Assembly (NCBI RefSeq): GCF_964355755.1
Contig: NC_092674.1
Coordinates: 25,842,001-25,906,000, forward strand
From: Antedon mediterranea
Taxonomy: Eukaryota > Echinodermata > Crinoidea > Comatulida > Antedonidae
Reading direction: 5' to 3'
Length of the DNA stretch: 64,000 nt
Part shown: positions 9,000-21,836 of the stretch, in pieces
Layout of the letters: each line of letters opens with the position of its first letter
How positions within the stretch are numbered: the first letter of the stretch is position 1
Notes under the pieces: model-generated
The model's input: the letters and a program-made list of their open reading frames with translations, nothing else
The model's database searches: none
Told to the model about the DNA's origin: nothing
Position numbers and translations under genes: made by a program

Positions 9000-9340
9000 G
9001 CTGCAGAACAGAATCTTCTTTTCAATCATATATCCCACGTGTTACCAGAATTTGAAACAACTTATCCGTTGAAATTCGCAACTTAGATATTTCTGTTAGT
9101 TCTTTTAAAACCAAATTATTTAAATCATCTCAACATTTATTTTTTAAAGAATTTTTATAATGAAAATGTGTGTAGTTGGTCGCTTTCTTGTAGATGCTTT
9201 AATTGTAGAACGTAATTTTTTTTTCTGTCCTCTGTTCTGGGTTGACCAACTAGCATAGGGGTTTAGCACCTGATTGGTCTTTCCTTGACTTTTATACTTG
9301 TTTTGTCTTGTCTGTGTATGGCAGAAATTGAATTTAAAAA
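9000..9340 (+). pseudogene. 3' remnant of a LINE reverse-transcriptase ORF
   Basis: A short open stretch (9078-9160) reads IRNLDISVSSFKTKLFKS and on to HLFFKEFL and stop, the usual tail of a non-LTR reverse-transcriptase ORF. One frame earlier, 9010-9075 reads NHISHVLPEFETTYPLK. The two are joined only across a frameshift. AT-rich 3' sequence ending in GAAATTGAATTT follows. Assignment rests on composition and motif style. Confidence 0.45.
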
Positions 9341-9350
9341 AAATTAAGTT

Positions 9351-9430
9351 TGGTTTCCACTTGGACGCATGACATAACGATATTATGTAAGTGAGTTCAC
9401 CAATCACAAGCAGCAGTTTGGATCAGGGTG
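9351..9430. mobile_element. M1 MITE fragment
   Basis: GGTTTCCACTTGGACGCATGAC followed by CACCAATCACAAGCAGCAG, the left half of family M1. The right half is missing. Confidence 0.5.
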
Positions 9431-9856
9431 GAAGCAGCTAGCGAGATAGTCCTAATTGACAAATTCTCGATTCCGTGTAGGCCTACCTTTTTAGTAATGC
9501 AATAATCCAACCTGTTTTCTGCAGAGGATTTTTAATTCTCTTTTATTTTCTATTTGCATTGACCTTATCATATATTGACCTTCCTATTCACTAATTCTCT
9601 GTGAACACGGCGATTTTGTTTTACCATTTTATTCACTCCAGGACGGATTATTCACCATTCAATGTAAATTATTATATTGTGTGAGGTCACTGTGACGAGC
9701 TAAAATAACAAGATTATTATCAAGGGCTAGTCAGGAATTCAAACGTGGACTCTTGGACCTTTGTTCATGCTTAGACCACACAATGTCATGTCTTATTTAT
9801 GGATTTCATTACAATGAAATAATCTCTAATAATTTCAGTTCATTTGTAGAGCCTTA

Positions 9857-10009
9857 AGGACAACTCCGACAACGTCGTACTACGAGGCCCAGCGAGTCGT
9901 CTCATCGGTAGAAATTAAAAATGTTTAAAGTTCTCGCGACGACCTAAAAACTACGCTCGGCGCTATCGCTGGGCCTCGATCGTCGGTACGATGCTGTCTG
10001 AGTTGGCAT
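9857..10009. mobile_element. Inverted-repeat MITE (TTA target)
   Basis: AGGACAACTCCGACA... at the left is matched by the reverse complement of TGTCTGAGTTGGCAT at the right. A second matched segment follows inwards (ACGAGGCCCAGCG against CGCTGGGCCTCG). TTA flanks both sides (9854-9856 and 10010-10012). Confidence 0.7.
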
Positions 10010-11924
10010 TTAAGTGTTCACAATGAACGTGAAAAGTTCCTTGAGATTCGATTCGAACCTGGACTTTTCACCATCATATTATTACTAGATAGACAAACAC
10101 CCGCCATAGCATTGCTTATACCAGGGCAGAGCGCCATCACTCTTTCCTGCCTATGAACTTCTACAAATAGTGCGAACGATCATAAGGCAGATGTTAAATC
10201 AAGGAATTATTCTATTGGTCGAAAATAATAAACTTGATTGAATATTGGCGCTATCAGTGGAGCGTCAACATAGAAACTACAAAAACGAAACAGTCCAGAG
10301 CAGGACTGCCACGATAATATAATTTAAACATAGAATGGTAAATGTTAAGAATCATTAAAACATATTAAAATAAAAAATATACAGCCAAGATATGAAAACA
10401 ATAACACAAGAGAAAAATTAAAATAAGTTAGTAATAAATATATGTAAAAAATAAAAATACTCTTTTTTAAAAATGTTTATAGTTTCTTCCAAGCTGCGTC
10501 TGAGTAGCAAATACTGAATATGGTGAGATAATAAGCGTTTCGATTGCCTTTATTTGTATTGTATCATGAGAACTTGACAAGCGTGAGTGAAACACCTGTC
10601 AATATTGGCGCTTTGAGCATTTCATATGTAGCATTCTGGATTTAACCAATCAGAGACGAGAGAGGTCATAATATTAAATTATTCACAGAAGAAACATGGC
10701 ATCAACCTTTGATGACGGATGATAGGCTAATAATAATAGGCCTATACTTTTGAGTAATACATATGAAGTGTGCAAAATAGAAGATGGTGAAATGAATCAG
10801 AAATTATAACCGTTCATCATTAGTTCTAGGCATTCCACGAGTAAAGTACCGCGTAGAGGCCTACCTACAAAGGCCTAGCCTAGGCTACTAGTACTACACT
10901 AACCTAGCCTAGGTTAGGTAGAACCCTCGGCGCGAGAGGAAATTGAAGCCTGGTCCATTTGGCAGTGGTGGTGTTGGCCTAGAGACTAGAGAAGCCTAGC
11001 AAACTCGCGGATGATGTGTGGCTCACATTATCTAATAATTAGCCTATGATATGGCAGAAACTAGGTTTACCTAGCCTACTGGTAAGTTATTTATACAAAT
11101 AGTAAGTAAGTTATTTATTTATCAATCGGTAATTAAATTATTTTAATGACTGGAGTTTGACATTGATTTTATTTTATACTATTAATTGTCTGTTCTTGAG
11201 ACTGTCGGTCATCTTAAATCTAATCTTTCTCCGTACATTCTGTTTTTTTTTCATATATATTCTTTGATTATAAATATAATAGTGATATTACTGTAGGCCT
11301 AGTAGTAGTAGGCCTACGGGAACACAGCCTTATTGCTTGATTTATTTTAAAAAGGTTAGATCCGGGTTTAAATGTATACAATTATTGGACGTTCTCGTAA
11401 TAAATAATTAGCGCCTTTTAAAAGGGTGGTGCGCCCTCTGTAACACATTTGTAATGTTTCTAAAGACGTTATATAAGATAATAATCATCATACATGGAGG
11501 AATTACAATATGATCTGTCTTGCTTTCGCCTAGTTCGCCCTCTAGTTCTTTTTTTAGGTGTAGGCCCACATAAGTTTAAGGGCGACAATTATACCTATGC
11601 ATTTTCTACCCCATTCTATTGCATAATCCAGAAAAAGAACTCACTCGTCTTGAAAACATTATCAAAATGTTGAGCCTACAACATTGTACACTGGAAAATT
11701 GCTAGTAGGCGTAGTAGTAGCCTTAAGTAAGAATCATTGCAATGAAATAATTGTAATCAAATCGTGGTCCTTCGCCGTAGCTAACGCAAGCTGTACAAAA
11801 GATACACTCATGTGCAGTACGATATATTTTGTTTTATTCGACAAAATGTAGAGGATGGCATGAACAGGCCCATGTATATCTGACACTTCGACGGACACGA
11901 GTTATCGTGCGCCGACGAGCATTA
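10010..11924. other. No gene seen
   Basis: AT-rich unique-looking sequence. Several TAGGCCTA-type words cluster at 10735-10940 and 11290-11325. No convincing exon or repeat family. Confidence 0.5.
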
Positions 11925-12089
11925 AGCTTGGTTCCCACTAGAACGTAACGCAAGGCAAGCGTTTTAACCAATGACAAGCGAAGTTATAGACAGTTAGCAA
12001 TCACAAGCGAATACGCCATCGCTTGTGATTGGTCAATTCACTTGCGTTGCGTTACGTCCTTGCGTTGCGTTGCTAGTGGGAACCACGCT
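11925..12089. mobile_element. M1 MITE, type A, complete
   Basis: TIRs AGCTTGGTTCCCACTAG and CTAGTGGGAACCACGCT, flanked by TTA on both sides (11922-11924, 12090-12092). The interior is palindromic (ATCGCTTGTGATTGGTCAA against CCAATGACAAGCG). Confidence 0.85.
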
Positions 12090-12497
12090 TTAGTTGTTGA
12101 TAGATACACACTGGCGCATGATCATTACTAATATTAATGTAATAAATAAACCCTCTTTATCCAATTTACATCCATTGACTTTAATAGGTCTCCGAAGATA
12201 TTAATGGACATGTTTTTTTCTATCATCATCAGCGGCGAGTTTTGACACAAGATTCTTGTTAAAAAAACACAGCATTGATTAAAAAAACATAACATGTTCT
12301 ATCATAAAAGGGCCGCTGCTTTCAGTCTATGTCGTGTCGAGACCTAGTTATTCTAATTATTATCCACTCATCACATTATCAGTATGCAGGCCTATGATAC
12401 GTATGTTTTCATTAGGCCCATCCTACGAAGAGACAGCTAACGTATTTGAAGTAAACTTGAATTATTTTGTCTATTTCTAAATGATCAATAATGTCAT

Positions 12498-12795
12498 TTG
12501 TTAAATAATACGAACCAAAGTGACTGTTTCTTTTCGTAGAATTAAAATACGGGTCGATTATTATAAATTTTTTTCAAAAACATCGAGGTCGATACATTTA
12601 TTATTGATTTTCAACCAAATTGCCGAAGGATATCCACAGTAATAACGCCGCTCTATAATTGCATGTCAGTTTATTATTGCCTGTTTTGGTACTAGAACGA
12701 TGCCCGTGTGTTGCGGTCACTTCGTGGTGTCAAAGGTGTGGGTATAGTTGGTAGGCTATAGTGTTCATTTTGTATGAATTGGTGGCGGCCAGAAG
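12498..12795. repeat. Direct repeat, first copy (partner 13237-13530)
   Basis: About 300 bp from TTGTTAAATAATACGAACC through CCGCTCTATAATTGCATGTC to TTGGTAGGCTATAG, repeated 739 bp further right at about 90 percent identity by eye. No coding potential seen. Confidence 0.8.
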
Positions 12796-13236
12796 TCTCA
12801 TACTTCAGTAAAAATCAAGTCCAGGATTGAACCAAGCCCAGGATTGTGATCTAAAATCGGCCTTCACTTTGCTTTGATCCATTTCCCACTGCTTTGCCAC
12901 ATGTCCAAAATGTTGATCCGATGGTTACTAGGGTGCGGCTGCTCCACCAGGGCTGTGACACAATATCCAGAGATGTTAACATTCAATACGACCAGAAATG
13001 TCTGTACTTTAAGGTTAATTCTCCTTCGTAAAAGTTCATTATGATTAATACATAATAATACAGGATTGTTATTATTTTTAATTAATGATTTAATGATGAT
13101 TTTATTTTATTCGGAAAATCATTAAAATACACGAAAACAATACAACGTTATAACATTAACTCTGACAGTGACATAAATGGATTTTTTAGGATTTTAGTTA
13201 TTTTTCCCAGTTTGGTCATTAATTTTTTAAAGCAGA

Positions 13237-13530
13237 TTGTTAAATAATACGAACCAAAGTGACGGTTTCTTTTCGTAGAACAAATACGGGTCGATTTTTT
13301 TTACCTTTATTATTAATTTTTAAAAAGCATCGAGATTGATACATTTATTATTGAGTTTCAAACAAATTGCCGAAGGGTATCCACAGTAATAACGCCGCTC
13401 TATAATTGCATGTCAGGTTATTATTGCCTGTTTTGGTACTAGAACGATACCCGTGTGTTGCGGTCATTTCGTGGTGTCGAAGGTGTGGGTTGAGTTGGTA
13501 GGCTATAGCGTTTTGTATGGATTGGTGGCA
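13237..13530. repeat. Direct repeat, second copy
   Basis: Partner of 12498-12795. The DNA between the two copies is different and unannotated. Confidence 0.8.
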
Positions 13531-13800
13531 GATTAAAAACTCAATTATGAAATTATATGTATATTGAAATTTGGGGCTGAAACGTCAGCGCAATGAAAAA
13601 AAACATCTTCATAGAAAAATGATTATAATTATACGGATTAAAAGTTGTACAATGACACATGTGATCTATTTTGTATAAAAGGTTGTCGTAATATTGCCAA
13701 AGGTTATAATATGTTATTGTAATATAAAATGTATACTTTTAAAAATCCATGTCAGGTTCATTAATTTCAAAATAATTTATAAGACCTCATTGCGTGTATT

Positions 13801-13920
13801 TTCAAGTTTCAAGTTTATTGTTTCACAAAATACAATACAATACAATATGAACAGAAGCATAAATTAATAAATACAATTGTGTGAGGAGGACGCATTAAGC
13901 CAAGGCTTTAAGTTTGGTCC
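13801..13920 (-). mobile_element. LINE 3' end
   Basis: On the minus strand the sequence runs into TATTGTATTGTATTGTATTT and ends AATAAACTTGAAACTTGAAA, a short tandem tail typical of CR1/Jockey-like LINEs. No ORF remains. Confidence 0.5.
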
Positions 13921-14056
13921 TCCAGATTTTCATCCCAAATGAATAATTCTAATCTTCTTATGAAAACAATAATAGTAATTAGTAAAGTCAGGTTTACGGC
14001 ACACATCATGTTTTCAAAAGGAAACACAGTTAAGTACATGAGTGGAAAATAGTCGT

Positions 14057-14155
14057 ATACCGTATTTATTTGAATAAACGCCTTTTCCAATAAACGCCTC
14101 CCATAGAACATCGTTTGGAATTACCCTTTAATAAACGCCCCGGGACCTTTATTAT
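14057..14155. mobile_element. Remnant of ACCGTATTTATT-type transposon
   Basis: ACCGTATTTATTTGAATAAACGCC followed by two more AATAAACGCC units. A related remnant is at 28392-28540. Confidence 0.45.
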
Positions 14156-14164
14156 TTTCCCTTA

Positions 14165-14381
14165 AGCGTGGTTCCCACTAGAACGCAGAGCAACGTAACG
14201 CAGCGACGTATCGACGCAAAGTGATGCATTGCGTAATCGCAAGTGGAACCGACGACGCAATTAGTGCTGTAAAAATCGCAGGTATGATTTCACGCAGGTG
14301 GGAGCAAACACAATGATTGGAAGGGCATTTTCTTACGTTGCGTAGATTGCGTTACGTTGCGTGGCCAGTGAGAACCAAGCT
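14165..14381. mobile_element. M1 MITE, type B, complete
   Basis: TIRs AGCGTGGTTCCCACTAG and CCAGTGAGAACCAAGCT, flanked by TTA. The core carries the type B words GTGATGCATTGCGTAATCGC and GATTTCACGCAGG. Confidence 0.85.
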
Positions 14382-14582
14382 TTAAATACACCCCGCCATA
14401 ATAACACACAATATTGTATTATAATACATTTCTATTTGTATATTGTAGTTGAATTCAATGACTTCAATGATCTACAATTGACCAAGGAATCACTACAGTA
14501 CCAAAAAAACTTTTATATAACCACGCCGAGAATGTTAAAGAGTCACTATCCAATCGAGCTTGAACTATATCATGAAATGAAA

Positions 14583-14654
14583 GCCCCAATGGTATAATGG
14601 TTAGGACATCTAGCATATCAAGCAGAAGGTCTGGGTTCGAATCTCGATTGGGGC
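14583..14654 (+). pseudogene. tRNA-like pseudogene (Glu/Asp type)
   Basis: The acceptor stem GCCCCAA/TTGGGGC pairs fully, the A box TGGTATAATGGTTAGG and B box GGTTCGAATCT are good, and a T5 run follows at 14658. The anticodon arm (TCTAGCATATCAAGCAGA) does not form a proper stem and has one base too many against tRNA-Glu. It therefore looks like a decayed tRNA or a Pol III transcript of another kind. Confidence 0.6.
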
Positions 14655-14699
14655 GACTTTTTCTCTCATTCTCACAGATTTTCCCATCTTAGTGTTTCA

Positions 14700-16324
14700 T
14701 ATTAATTAATTAAATTTCAGTATATCACCAGGCGGTTTAGAATTAATGTGCTATGCCTAATGTGTTTATATATACGGATGTAAAACTAAATTCAGATGAG
14801 GTGAGGGGAACTCGTATACGATACCCATCAAAGCTTTAATTATTACATTTTGATGTACATTTATCCTCTATCTTAATTTTACTGTACTGTATATTGTTTA
14901 CCGGTTGATGCACCATTACACACATGTTTATATTCCTTCAAGCCTATTCCTTCAAGAATTGTTCATCAAAAATTATAATTAACATTGGTAATTATTCGGG
15001 TGAAAGTTGTTAACTTTTTCCAACTAATTAGATATATGAAAATTGGATCTAGATATGATTTAAATTACCCATGCGTGACCTCACTCATAAATCTCCCTAA
15101 AAGAGTAGTTTTACCAAAGTGGTTGGTAATCATCAACGGCGTGAGGTAAAAATAATAACAATCAAAATATACAGTATTTTTTATTGGCAGCAGAAAAGGG
15201 TACCCAAAATACGGTATACATTTATAAATGCCGTATTTTATCCACATATTTGGTGGGGAAAATACGGTATACAAAATACGGTATATTTTTTATGAGCGCC
15301 GTTTCCGCTGCCAAGAATATACCGTATATATACGGTATTTTAAAAAAAATACTGTATTTCCTTGGCAGCCAAAACTTAAATTAGGGATTTTCTAACTCAA
15401 ATTCATGAGGATTTTCAGGTTGGACGGTCCATCAATAGGCAGCCTTAAATGGGCTTTTTTGTTTTTCGGTTAAATGGTTTTAAATTAAAGCACCAGACGA
15501 AGAAAGACAGTAAATATTTTGTATACTGTTTATAAACAATTATTGGTTGGTAGACATCATGGCAAACGTCGACATTTTTGGGAAAAGTATGTCAAATTGA
15601 AGGCGCTTTTATTTGGCAAAATAGGAGACTTACTGTATGGCATAGCGCCCTCAATTTATTAATTAATATTTTGCACAAATGTCTGCATAATTATATTTAG
15701 TTGTACTATAGAGGAAACATGTATTATTAGGTTATAGTTTTATTCTTAATGAATTTTCTAGGTTTTAGTTTGCGCATTTTATGCGTAACAATAGCACACA
15801 GTGGGCCTGCTATACGGAATCTAGTGTAATCTATAAAGTGTACGATTACAAAACACATTTAATTATGAAATCGATGTCATGTATCATGTTTAATTTTAAT
15901 CATGTAAACCGTTCCATCATGTAGATTATGTCTACTTCATGTGCTTATATTATCAACTTATTAGATGCTCATGTCGCAGAACTAGGCTTACCTCAGCCTC
16001 AGCCCATGACAACCACTACAGGCACATCAGAATAGAACATCTACCGTGATCCGAGAGACGATTCCTTACAAAAAAAAGCGTAGGCCTAACTGTAGATCGT
16101 TTTCGTGCGTATTTTCATGTAGATTTTGTTTTTACCGACAGAAAGTGCTCAACGTCTCCTGCGAAAGATAAAAGAATGCTAATGCCCACGTAAGCAAATA
16201 TTGGTCCGAAGAAGAAAAAAATCTCGTCCGGATAAAACCGAGTGTGACCCAAAACACTTTAAGAAAACGGAAAATAAATGTCTCTTTCACATATTAATTA
16301 TAGTTTAGCTCTAGTGCGTGTTTA
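14700..16324. other. No gene seen; palindromic AT-rich patch
   Basis: Between 15170 and 15370 the word ATACGGTAT or its variants recurs at least six times in both directions, flanked by TTGGCAGC and CTTGGCAGCC. This may be a decayed inverted-repeat element. The rest is unique AT-rich DNA. Confidence 0.45.
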
Positions 16325-16478
16325 TGCTTGGTTCCCACTAGATACAAAGCGCAAGTACGTAAGCGCAAAGTAAGTGATTTGACCAATCACAAGGAATATT
16401 CGAATTGGCGTAATTTTTCAACTCGCTTGCGCTGTGTCTCTTATGTCCCTGCGTTGCATTTCTAGTGTGAATTGAGCT
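16325..16478. mobile_element. M1 MITE, type A, diverged
   Basis: TGCTTGGTTCCCACTAG at the left, CTAGTGTGAATTGAGCT at the right, TTA on both sides. Confidence 0.75.
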
Positions 16479-17104
16479 TTAAAGGTAGACAACATCGGTA
16501 AATTATACAAGCAAGTATAGGCTAGTATCATTTAAATGTACAAAAATATTGGATAGAAGAAATGTTGTTTCCATTAATGGATATACTTGTTATTACTAAT
16601 ACAGTGTGACCCTACCCACTAAGCATGCTGACATCATTTTACTTCATCTTTAGCTCCATTTGAAATGAACCGACCATGATATAGGTCAACTTATAGTTCC
16701 ATAAATATTATTAAAATAATTGACTGTCAGTTTTATTATATATTAGAAATAAGACATTTCGTGTACAATTATGCAAATGAATTTTTTTCTTTGTAATCTA
16801 GTGTTCATGCGCTAACCATTGGACACAATCATTTTCTAAATTGCGTTTTAACTTTTTCAATCAGAAAGCTTGTCGTCGGTGCACGGTGAAAATGATTGTA
16901 AAATAATAGCAGTGTTAGGAATATTGCAAAAATAATAATCGCAGGAAATTTTACAGGAGCCTATATTATCTTCAATATTAATATTCTTTCCAGTAAGAGT
17001 TTTTGTTAGACACGGCGTTTACTGCTATTGCGGTGATATGACTGTGGTGGTTATTCTATTGCGGCGCTTAATCGCACTCTGATGCTTATTTGATTGCGGC
17101 GCTT

Positions 17105-18785
17105 AGTATACTGCGGTCCTTAAATCTGTGATGCTTATTTTACCGGCGGAGCTTTTTTTTATATTTTATTTTATTCAATCGAAGCCAACAGCGATAATTA
17201 CCGCCACTAACAGGTTTGATACAAACAAAGCCAGGACTGTTTAAAGCACCTTGATTGGTCCATTGATCAAGGGCTTCTCTCGTCCAGTGCCCACCTTGAC
17301 CAGAGGTCTGAGGAAGATTCTAGATGCAGGGGCTGCCATAAGAGTCAGCAGTGCTGATTTCAATTTCAATTTCAATTTCAAAAGACATTTATTTTCCTCC
17401 ATAGCAATACAATACAAAATAATAAACAGAAATGGTAAGGTATATTAAAAATGAAATAGATGATTGTTGGATATACAAAAGAAAAGTGAATTTAAAAAAA
17501 TTGGCTATGGAGGAGGCATAATCCAGAGAAGATGATGAAATCTTGTGCTGGGTATGCCTATGCAAATAAAATGGATAATTGAATAAGAGTGAAAATTAAG
17601 AGAAACAAACAAGACAAAAAAACGCACACAAAATGAAAAAAAATAAATAAAAAAAACTCAAAAACCACAGTAGATCAATATTCAGCAGCATAAATCAAAT
17701 TGCGACATTCGATCGTTGTCTTTTAATAGTTTGACATTAGGTGTTGTTTTAATTTTTTGGAAAATAAAGAAATTGAAACAGCATTTGTAATTGGGGGTGG
17801 TAAACTGTTCATCATTGATGGACCGGAGTATCCAATACTGTTTTGAAAATAATTGGTGTTGTGGATAGGTTTGTGTATATCAGTTCTAGAACGTGTAGGG
17901 TAATTGTGAATAGAAAAATTCGGAATAAACATATTGTTTAAATGATTTGGAGAAGTGGAATGCAGGGCAGAGAATACAAATTTGCCTTGTTGCATTAAGT
18001 TTATATCAATGAGTTTGAGGAGATTAAGTTTGGAAAATAAATGGGAAGAATGGGACCGCGGTAGAGCGCCAGATATAATCCTGATAGCCTCCTTTTGTAT
18101 AATTTGCAGTTTACTGAGGTTGGATACGTAAGTATTGGCCCAGACAATGTTACAGTAGCTCAAATAGGGAAGAATGAGGGAGCAGTAAATGGTTCGAAGA
18201 ATATTAAGGGGTACAAATGAGGATAACCTAGATATGATACCAACGCTTTTGGAAGTCTTATTCTCTACTTCTTTAATATGATTGTTCCACGTTAGATTGC
18301 TGTCCATAACTACACCTAAAAACTTAGCTGATTGTACACAAGGTATATCCTGGTTGTCAATGGTAATTTTGTTGGCTGATAAGTCAATAGATTTTAATAG
18401 TTGTGGGGTCCCAAAGAGGATAAAGCTACATTTTTTATGATTAAGAGAAAGTTTATTAGCTGCAAAATATTGGGACAAATTGATCAAATTAGAGTTGACA
18501 GTATTGAATAAGGATTGGACATTTTTGTTAGAATAAAGTACTGTAGTGTCGTCAGCATAAAGGAAAACATTTAGGAGCTTTGAAGAGAAGTGAATAACAT
18601 TGATGTATAGAATAAATAAGAGGGGGCCAAGTAGAGATCCTTGAGCTCGCTTAACTTCGGTGATCTGACAAGAACCGGTGTTTCAACGTGGTAAAGCCGT
18701 ATATTTTTTAAATATTAGGATTTAAAAAAGCTCCGCCGGTAAAATAAGCATCACAGTTTTAAGGACCGCAGTGACCTACGCCGCT
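17105..18785. mobile_element. Inverted-repeat transposon remnant split by a LINE
   Basis: The left arm (17105-17160) ends TTACCGGCGGAGCTTTTTT. The right arm (18728-18785) begins AAAAAAGCTCCGCCGGTAA, and pairing continues through AAGCATCACAG and AAGGACCGCAGT. Outwards both arms carry repeated CGGCGCTTA words. About 190 bp of interior (17172-17355) remain; the rest between the arms is the LINE fragment. Confidence 0.6.
17356..18682 (-). pseudogene. 5'-truncated LINE with C-terminal half of reverse transcriptase
   Basis: Open on the minus strand from 18682 to a stop at 17723. It begins with QITEVKRAQGSLLGPLLF, the RT region before the palm, then FLYADDTTVLYSN with the catalytic YADD (about 18555), then KFLGVVMDSNLTWNNHI and SYCNIVWAN, both usual in CR1/L2/Jockey-like enzymes. 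An in-frame TGA at 18683-18685 marks the 5' truncation. The endonuclease and most fingers are absent. After the stop come about 370 bp of 3' UTR and a (GAAATT)n tail at 17356-17380. The ORF is otherwise unbroken, suggesting a fairly young insertion. Confidence 0.85.
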
Positions 18786-19238
18786 TTATCCGTTGGTGCT
18801 TATTGAATGCTGCGCTTATTTTATATTTTCGATTATCGATGCACGTGATATTTTCATCGAGCTTATGTCTTTTTTTTTGCACAATTCTTAGTAAATCCCT
18901 ACGCCATGTCATTAATTATATTCTTATTCTTTTGTCTGAAGTGAGATGTGATTAAGATAAGCTGATCAACATACAATAACAAAAAAAATCATCGAATAAT
19001 GGAAAATGTAATTTATTATAATAACGAAAGTTATTAGCAAATAGGCCTATAAAACAACGCAACACAAATTACATCATAATTTTCATTTGTAGGCCAGAAC
19101 TGTATGTGTGACCTTAATAATAAAATTTGTATCAAAATAATTATTAATTCATCTTTATTTAGTGAAATCAGTACCGGTATACAAAAACATTGTACTATCA
19201 TTGTTATCCCACCATATAATCAATATCTTTTAAAATCT

Positions 19239-19541
19239 TAAATGTATTGTCCCCCGAAAAACATGAAAAATGAAGATTAATAAAATCAGACTTTGAATAG
19301 GCCATCTTGTAGTTTTAACAAACCTCGAAATATAATGTTTTCACAAAAATAACAAAATAAATAATTAACTTAAAACCCATTGACTGGCAGCCAATTTTTT
19401 TTGCTTTAAATTACAGTTTCTTTCAGTTAATTAATGTTTTTCCGATCCATTTTTTTTTGTCAAAGTGAATACCTGTTATGTGACATTAAAATGGCATATT
19501 CAACAACAAAAATGTAGAAATATATATTTATTTTGTCATCT
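19239..19541. mobile_element. M3 MITE
   Basis: Starts AATGTATTGTCCCCCG and ends near GTCATCTT, with TAA at both ends. Internal words shared with the other copies include TGGCAGCCAATTTT and GTCAAAGTGAATACCTG. Confidence 0.7.
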
Positions 19542-19544
19542 TTA

Positions 19545-21541
19545 ATCACGATTATTTATATGAATCGTTATATCATCGATAACTCATGTTATTAATACCG
19601 TCTCTTTACACATCATCTTTCTTCTTTCGTGTCAGCATCTTCCCTCTCTCCTCCCAACACTTTTCATCACTTCCATCATTATATCGTCACCCGGTTAACT
19701 TTTTTTTCATCATCATTTGATTGTCGTATATAATCACGATCGACATCCTATTGAAATACGATTGCCTTTTCGGTAAAACCATCAATAGCGTGCATCCTGA
19801 ACCAAATTCTCAGAATGAATAATGCTATCAGAATGATTACCTCTCCATGGTTATTGTAAAAACCATTATTTAATGAGAAATTAGTAAAATATTAGTGCAA
19901 AGTGGATGTGAAAGTGTCATTAACCGTGGTATTGGCCAGCGATCGGAAAGGGCAGCGTTTTGAAGTTTTCCGTCGTTAAGTCCCGTGTGTTAATAATAAA
20001 CTAGTGCTGTATGTTAAGCTTATTATTAATGGGTAAACCATAGACCCATTAGCAAAATTAGAAAGTTGGTGTTAATAAATATATGCGTGTATATGACATA
20101 TGTCATTTTGGATGCATATTTTATTATCAAGTTGATATGGTTGTAGATGCGGTTGTCGTTAATATACCACTCAGTGTGCAAAGTAATTTAAGTGAATCAA
20201 ATTACAGTTTTAATATACAATGTTTAACCTTCGTAAATTTTAAGCAGAATGAAAACAATGACATAATATATCGTAAACAATTTGATTTTGTATTTATTTG
20301 ATATATGTAGAAACAAACAACAAACACACCAGCAAACAAACACACATGAAAGTCGCGTGCACAAATTTGAGTTAGTGTTGTTTTTTTGTCTTGTGTGGGT
20401 TCGTCCCACTTTTATTATCATACTCTGTTATAAATATTATATTTTTTAAGCGTATTTTTTTCCTCTCGTTTAATGTTTATATGTTACACTGTTAAAAGTA
20501 ATTGTAATAAAAACATTGCATTCGTTAATTTACATTTAAAAAAAGTAATGTAAATATATAAAATAAGTAACAAAATGCCAATAAAAAACGATAAAAACTG
20601 ATTAAAAACGGACTTTTGACAGTTTTCATTATTCTATAAATCTCGTGTTCGTGTTGAGTTAGTGTTTACCGACCGACCAACACAGTGAGCTGTAGAGTCG
20701 TGTTTGCACACAAATAAAAACCACCCCTGGAATTATCTGTAAATTTCTAAATCCCCAAAGAAGGATGGTTCCCAACAATTATAATTATTACCCAAGGACT
20801 CCAATGGTAATAAACCAGAGTTTGTTTTGTGGTTTTTTAACCATTCTGATCAAAATATGTCTCTTTCCGTTTCATATAAAACGGTTTAAAATATTGTGAA
20901 GAAATTAGCAGCATTGTTCATCAAATGAATAAATGAATGAACAATATTTTGAGATACTGTTGTATCATGATATTAGAGCTACCGACATGTTAGAACATTT
21001 CTAGCGTCAATATTTCTTATTTGTGTAGGCCTAATGTAGGCCTACCCGCGCCTTTTATTTATTGACCGCATAGACCACCGAGCATTCGTTGTTTCTGACC
21101 GTTATAATGCTGCAGGCGTTGGTTGAGAAATAGGAAACTTTCGATGCAACGATGCTACTTGTTACGCATGCGGTGAAATCGGTATCAACCTAAAGCCTAT
21201 GAATACACATATTGTGTATAAGCTGAACAACTTCATCTAGTAGAAAATCGACTAATCGAAATAGTACCGTACTTTGTTTGACTAGATTACGTAAAATGCA
21301 CATGGGTTGGAACCGCGAATTTAAGTTTTTCTGGTAGACGACACTTCGCGAATAAGTTATATTTTGACATGACAGTCTCTAAAGACCCCATGGTATAGTG
21401 CAGGTTGTTCTGTATCTCCTATCCAATAATATTTTCGGTAGAAATTAGGTTATATGACAACTTGCGCCTTCGAAACATTATTTAGTGTGATATGCGCTAT
21501 AAACAATTCCTTTTAATTTAAATAACTATAATTGGAGTTTA
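19545..21541. other. No gene seen
   Basis: AT-rich DNA. A short open frame at 20083-20301 has no recognisable domain and no splice context. Two TAGGCCTA words lie near 21025-21045. Confidence 0.45.
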
Positions 21542-21836
21542 AAGATGATTGTCCCCCAAAAACATGAAAAATTAAGATTAATTAAATCAAAAAAAATAAA
21601 AAAAATAATGTTTTCACTAGTAAAATGACAAAATAAATGGTTAAATTCAACCAAAAATCCATTGGCTGGCAGCCAATTTGACAATTTTTTGCATTAAATT
21701 ACTTTTTTTTTTCAGGTAAATACACTTTTTTAGACCCATTTTTTGGTCAAAGTGGATAACTGTTACGTTACATTAAAATTGAATATTCAACACATTTTTT
21801 TTAAAGAATTATTTTTTCAGGGGGACAATACATCTT
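21542..21836. mobile_element. M3 MITE
   Basis: AAGATGATTGTCCCCCAAA at the left, GGGGGACAATACATCTT at the right, TTA/TAA flanks. About 295 bp, no ORF. Confidence 0.85.

Noticed and set aside
14583-14654. Functional tRNA-Glu or tRNA-Asp
   Set aside because: The anticodon stem does not pair and has an extra base.
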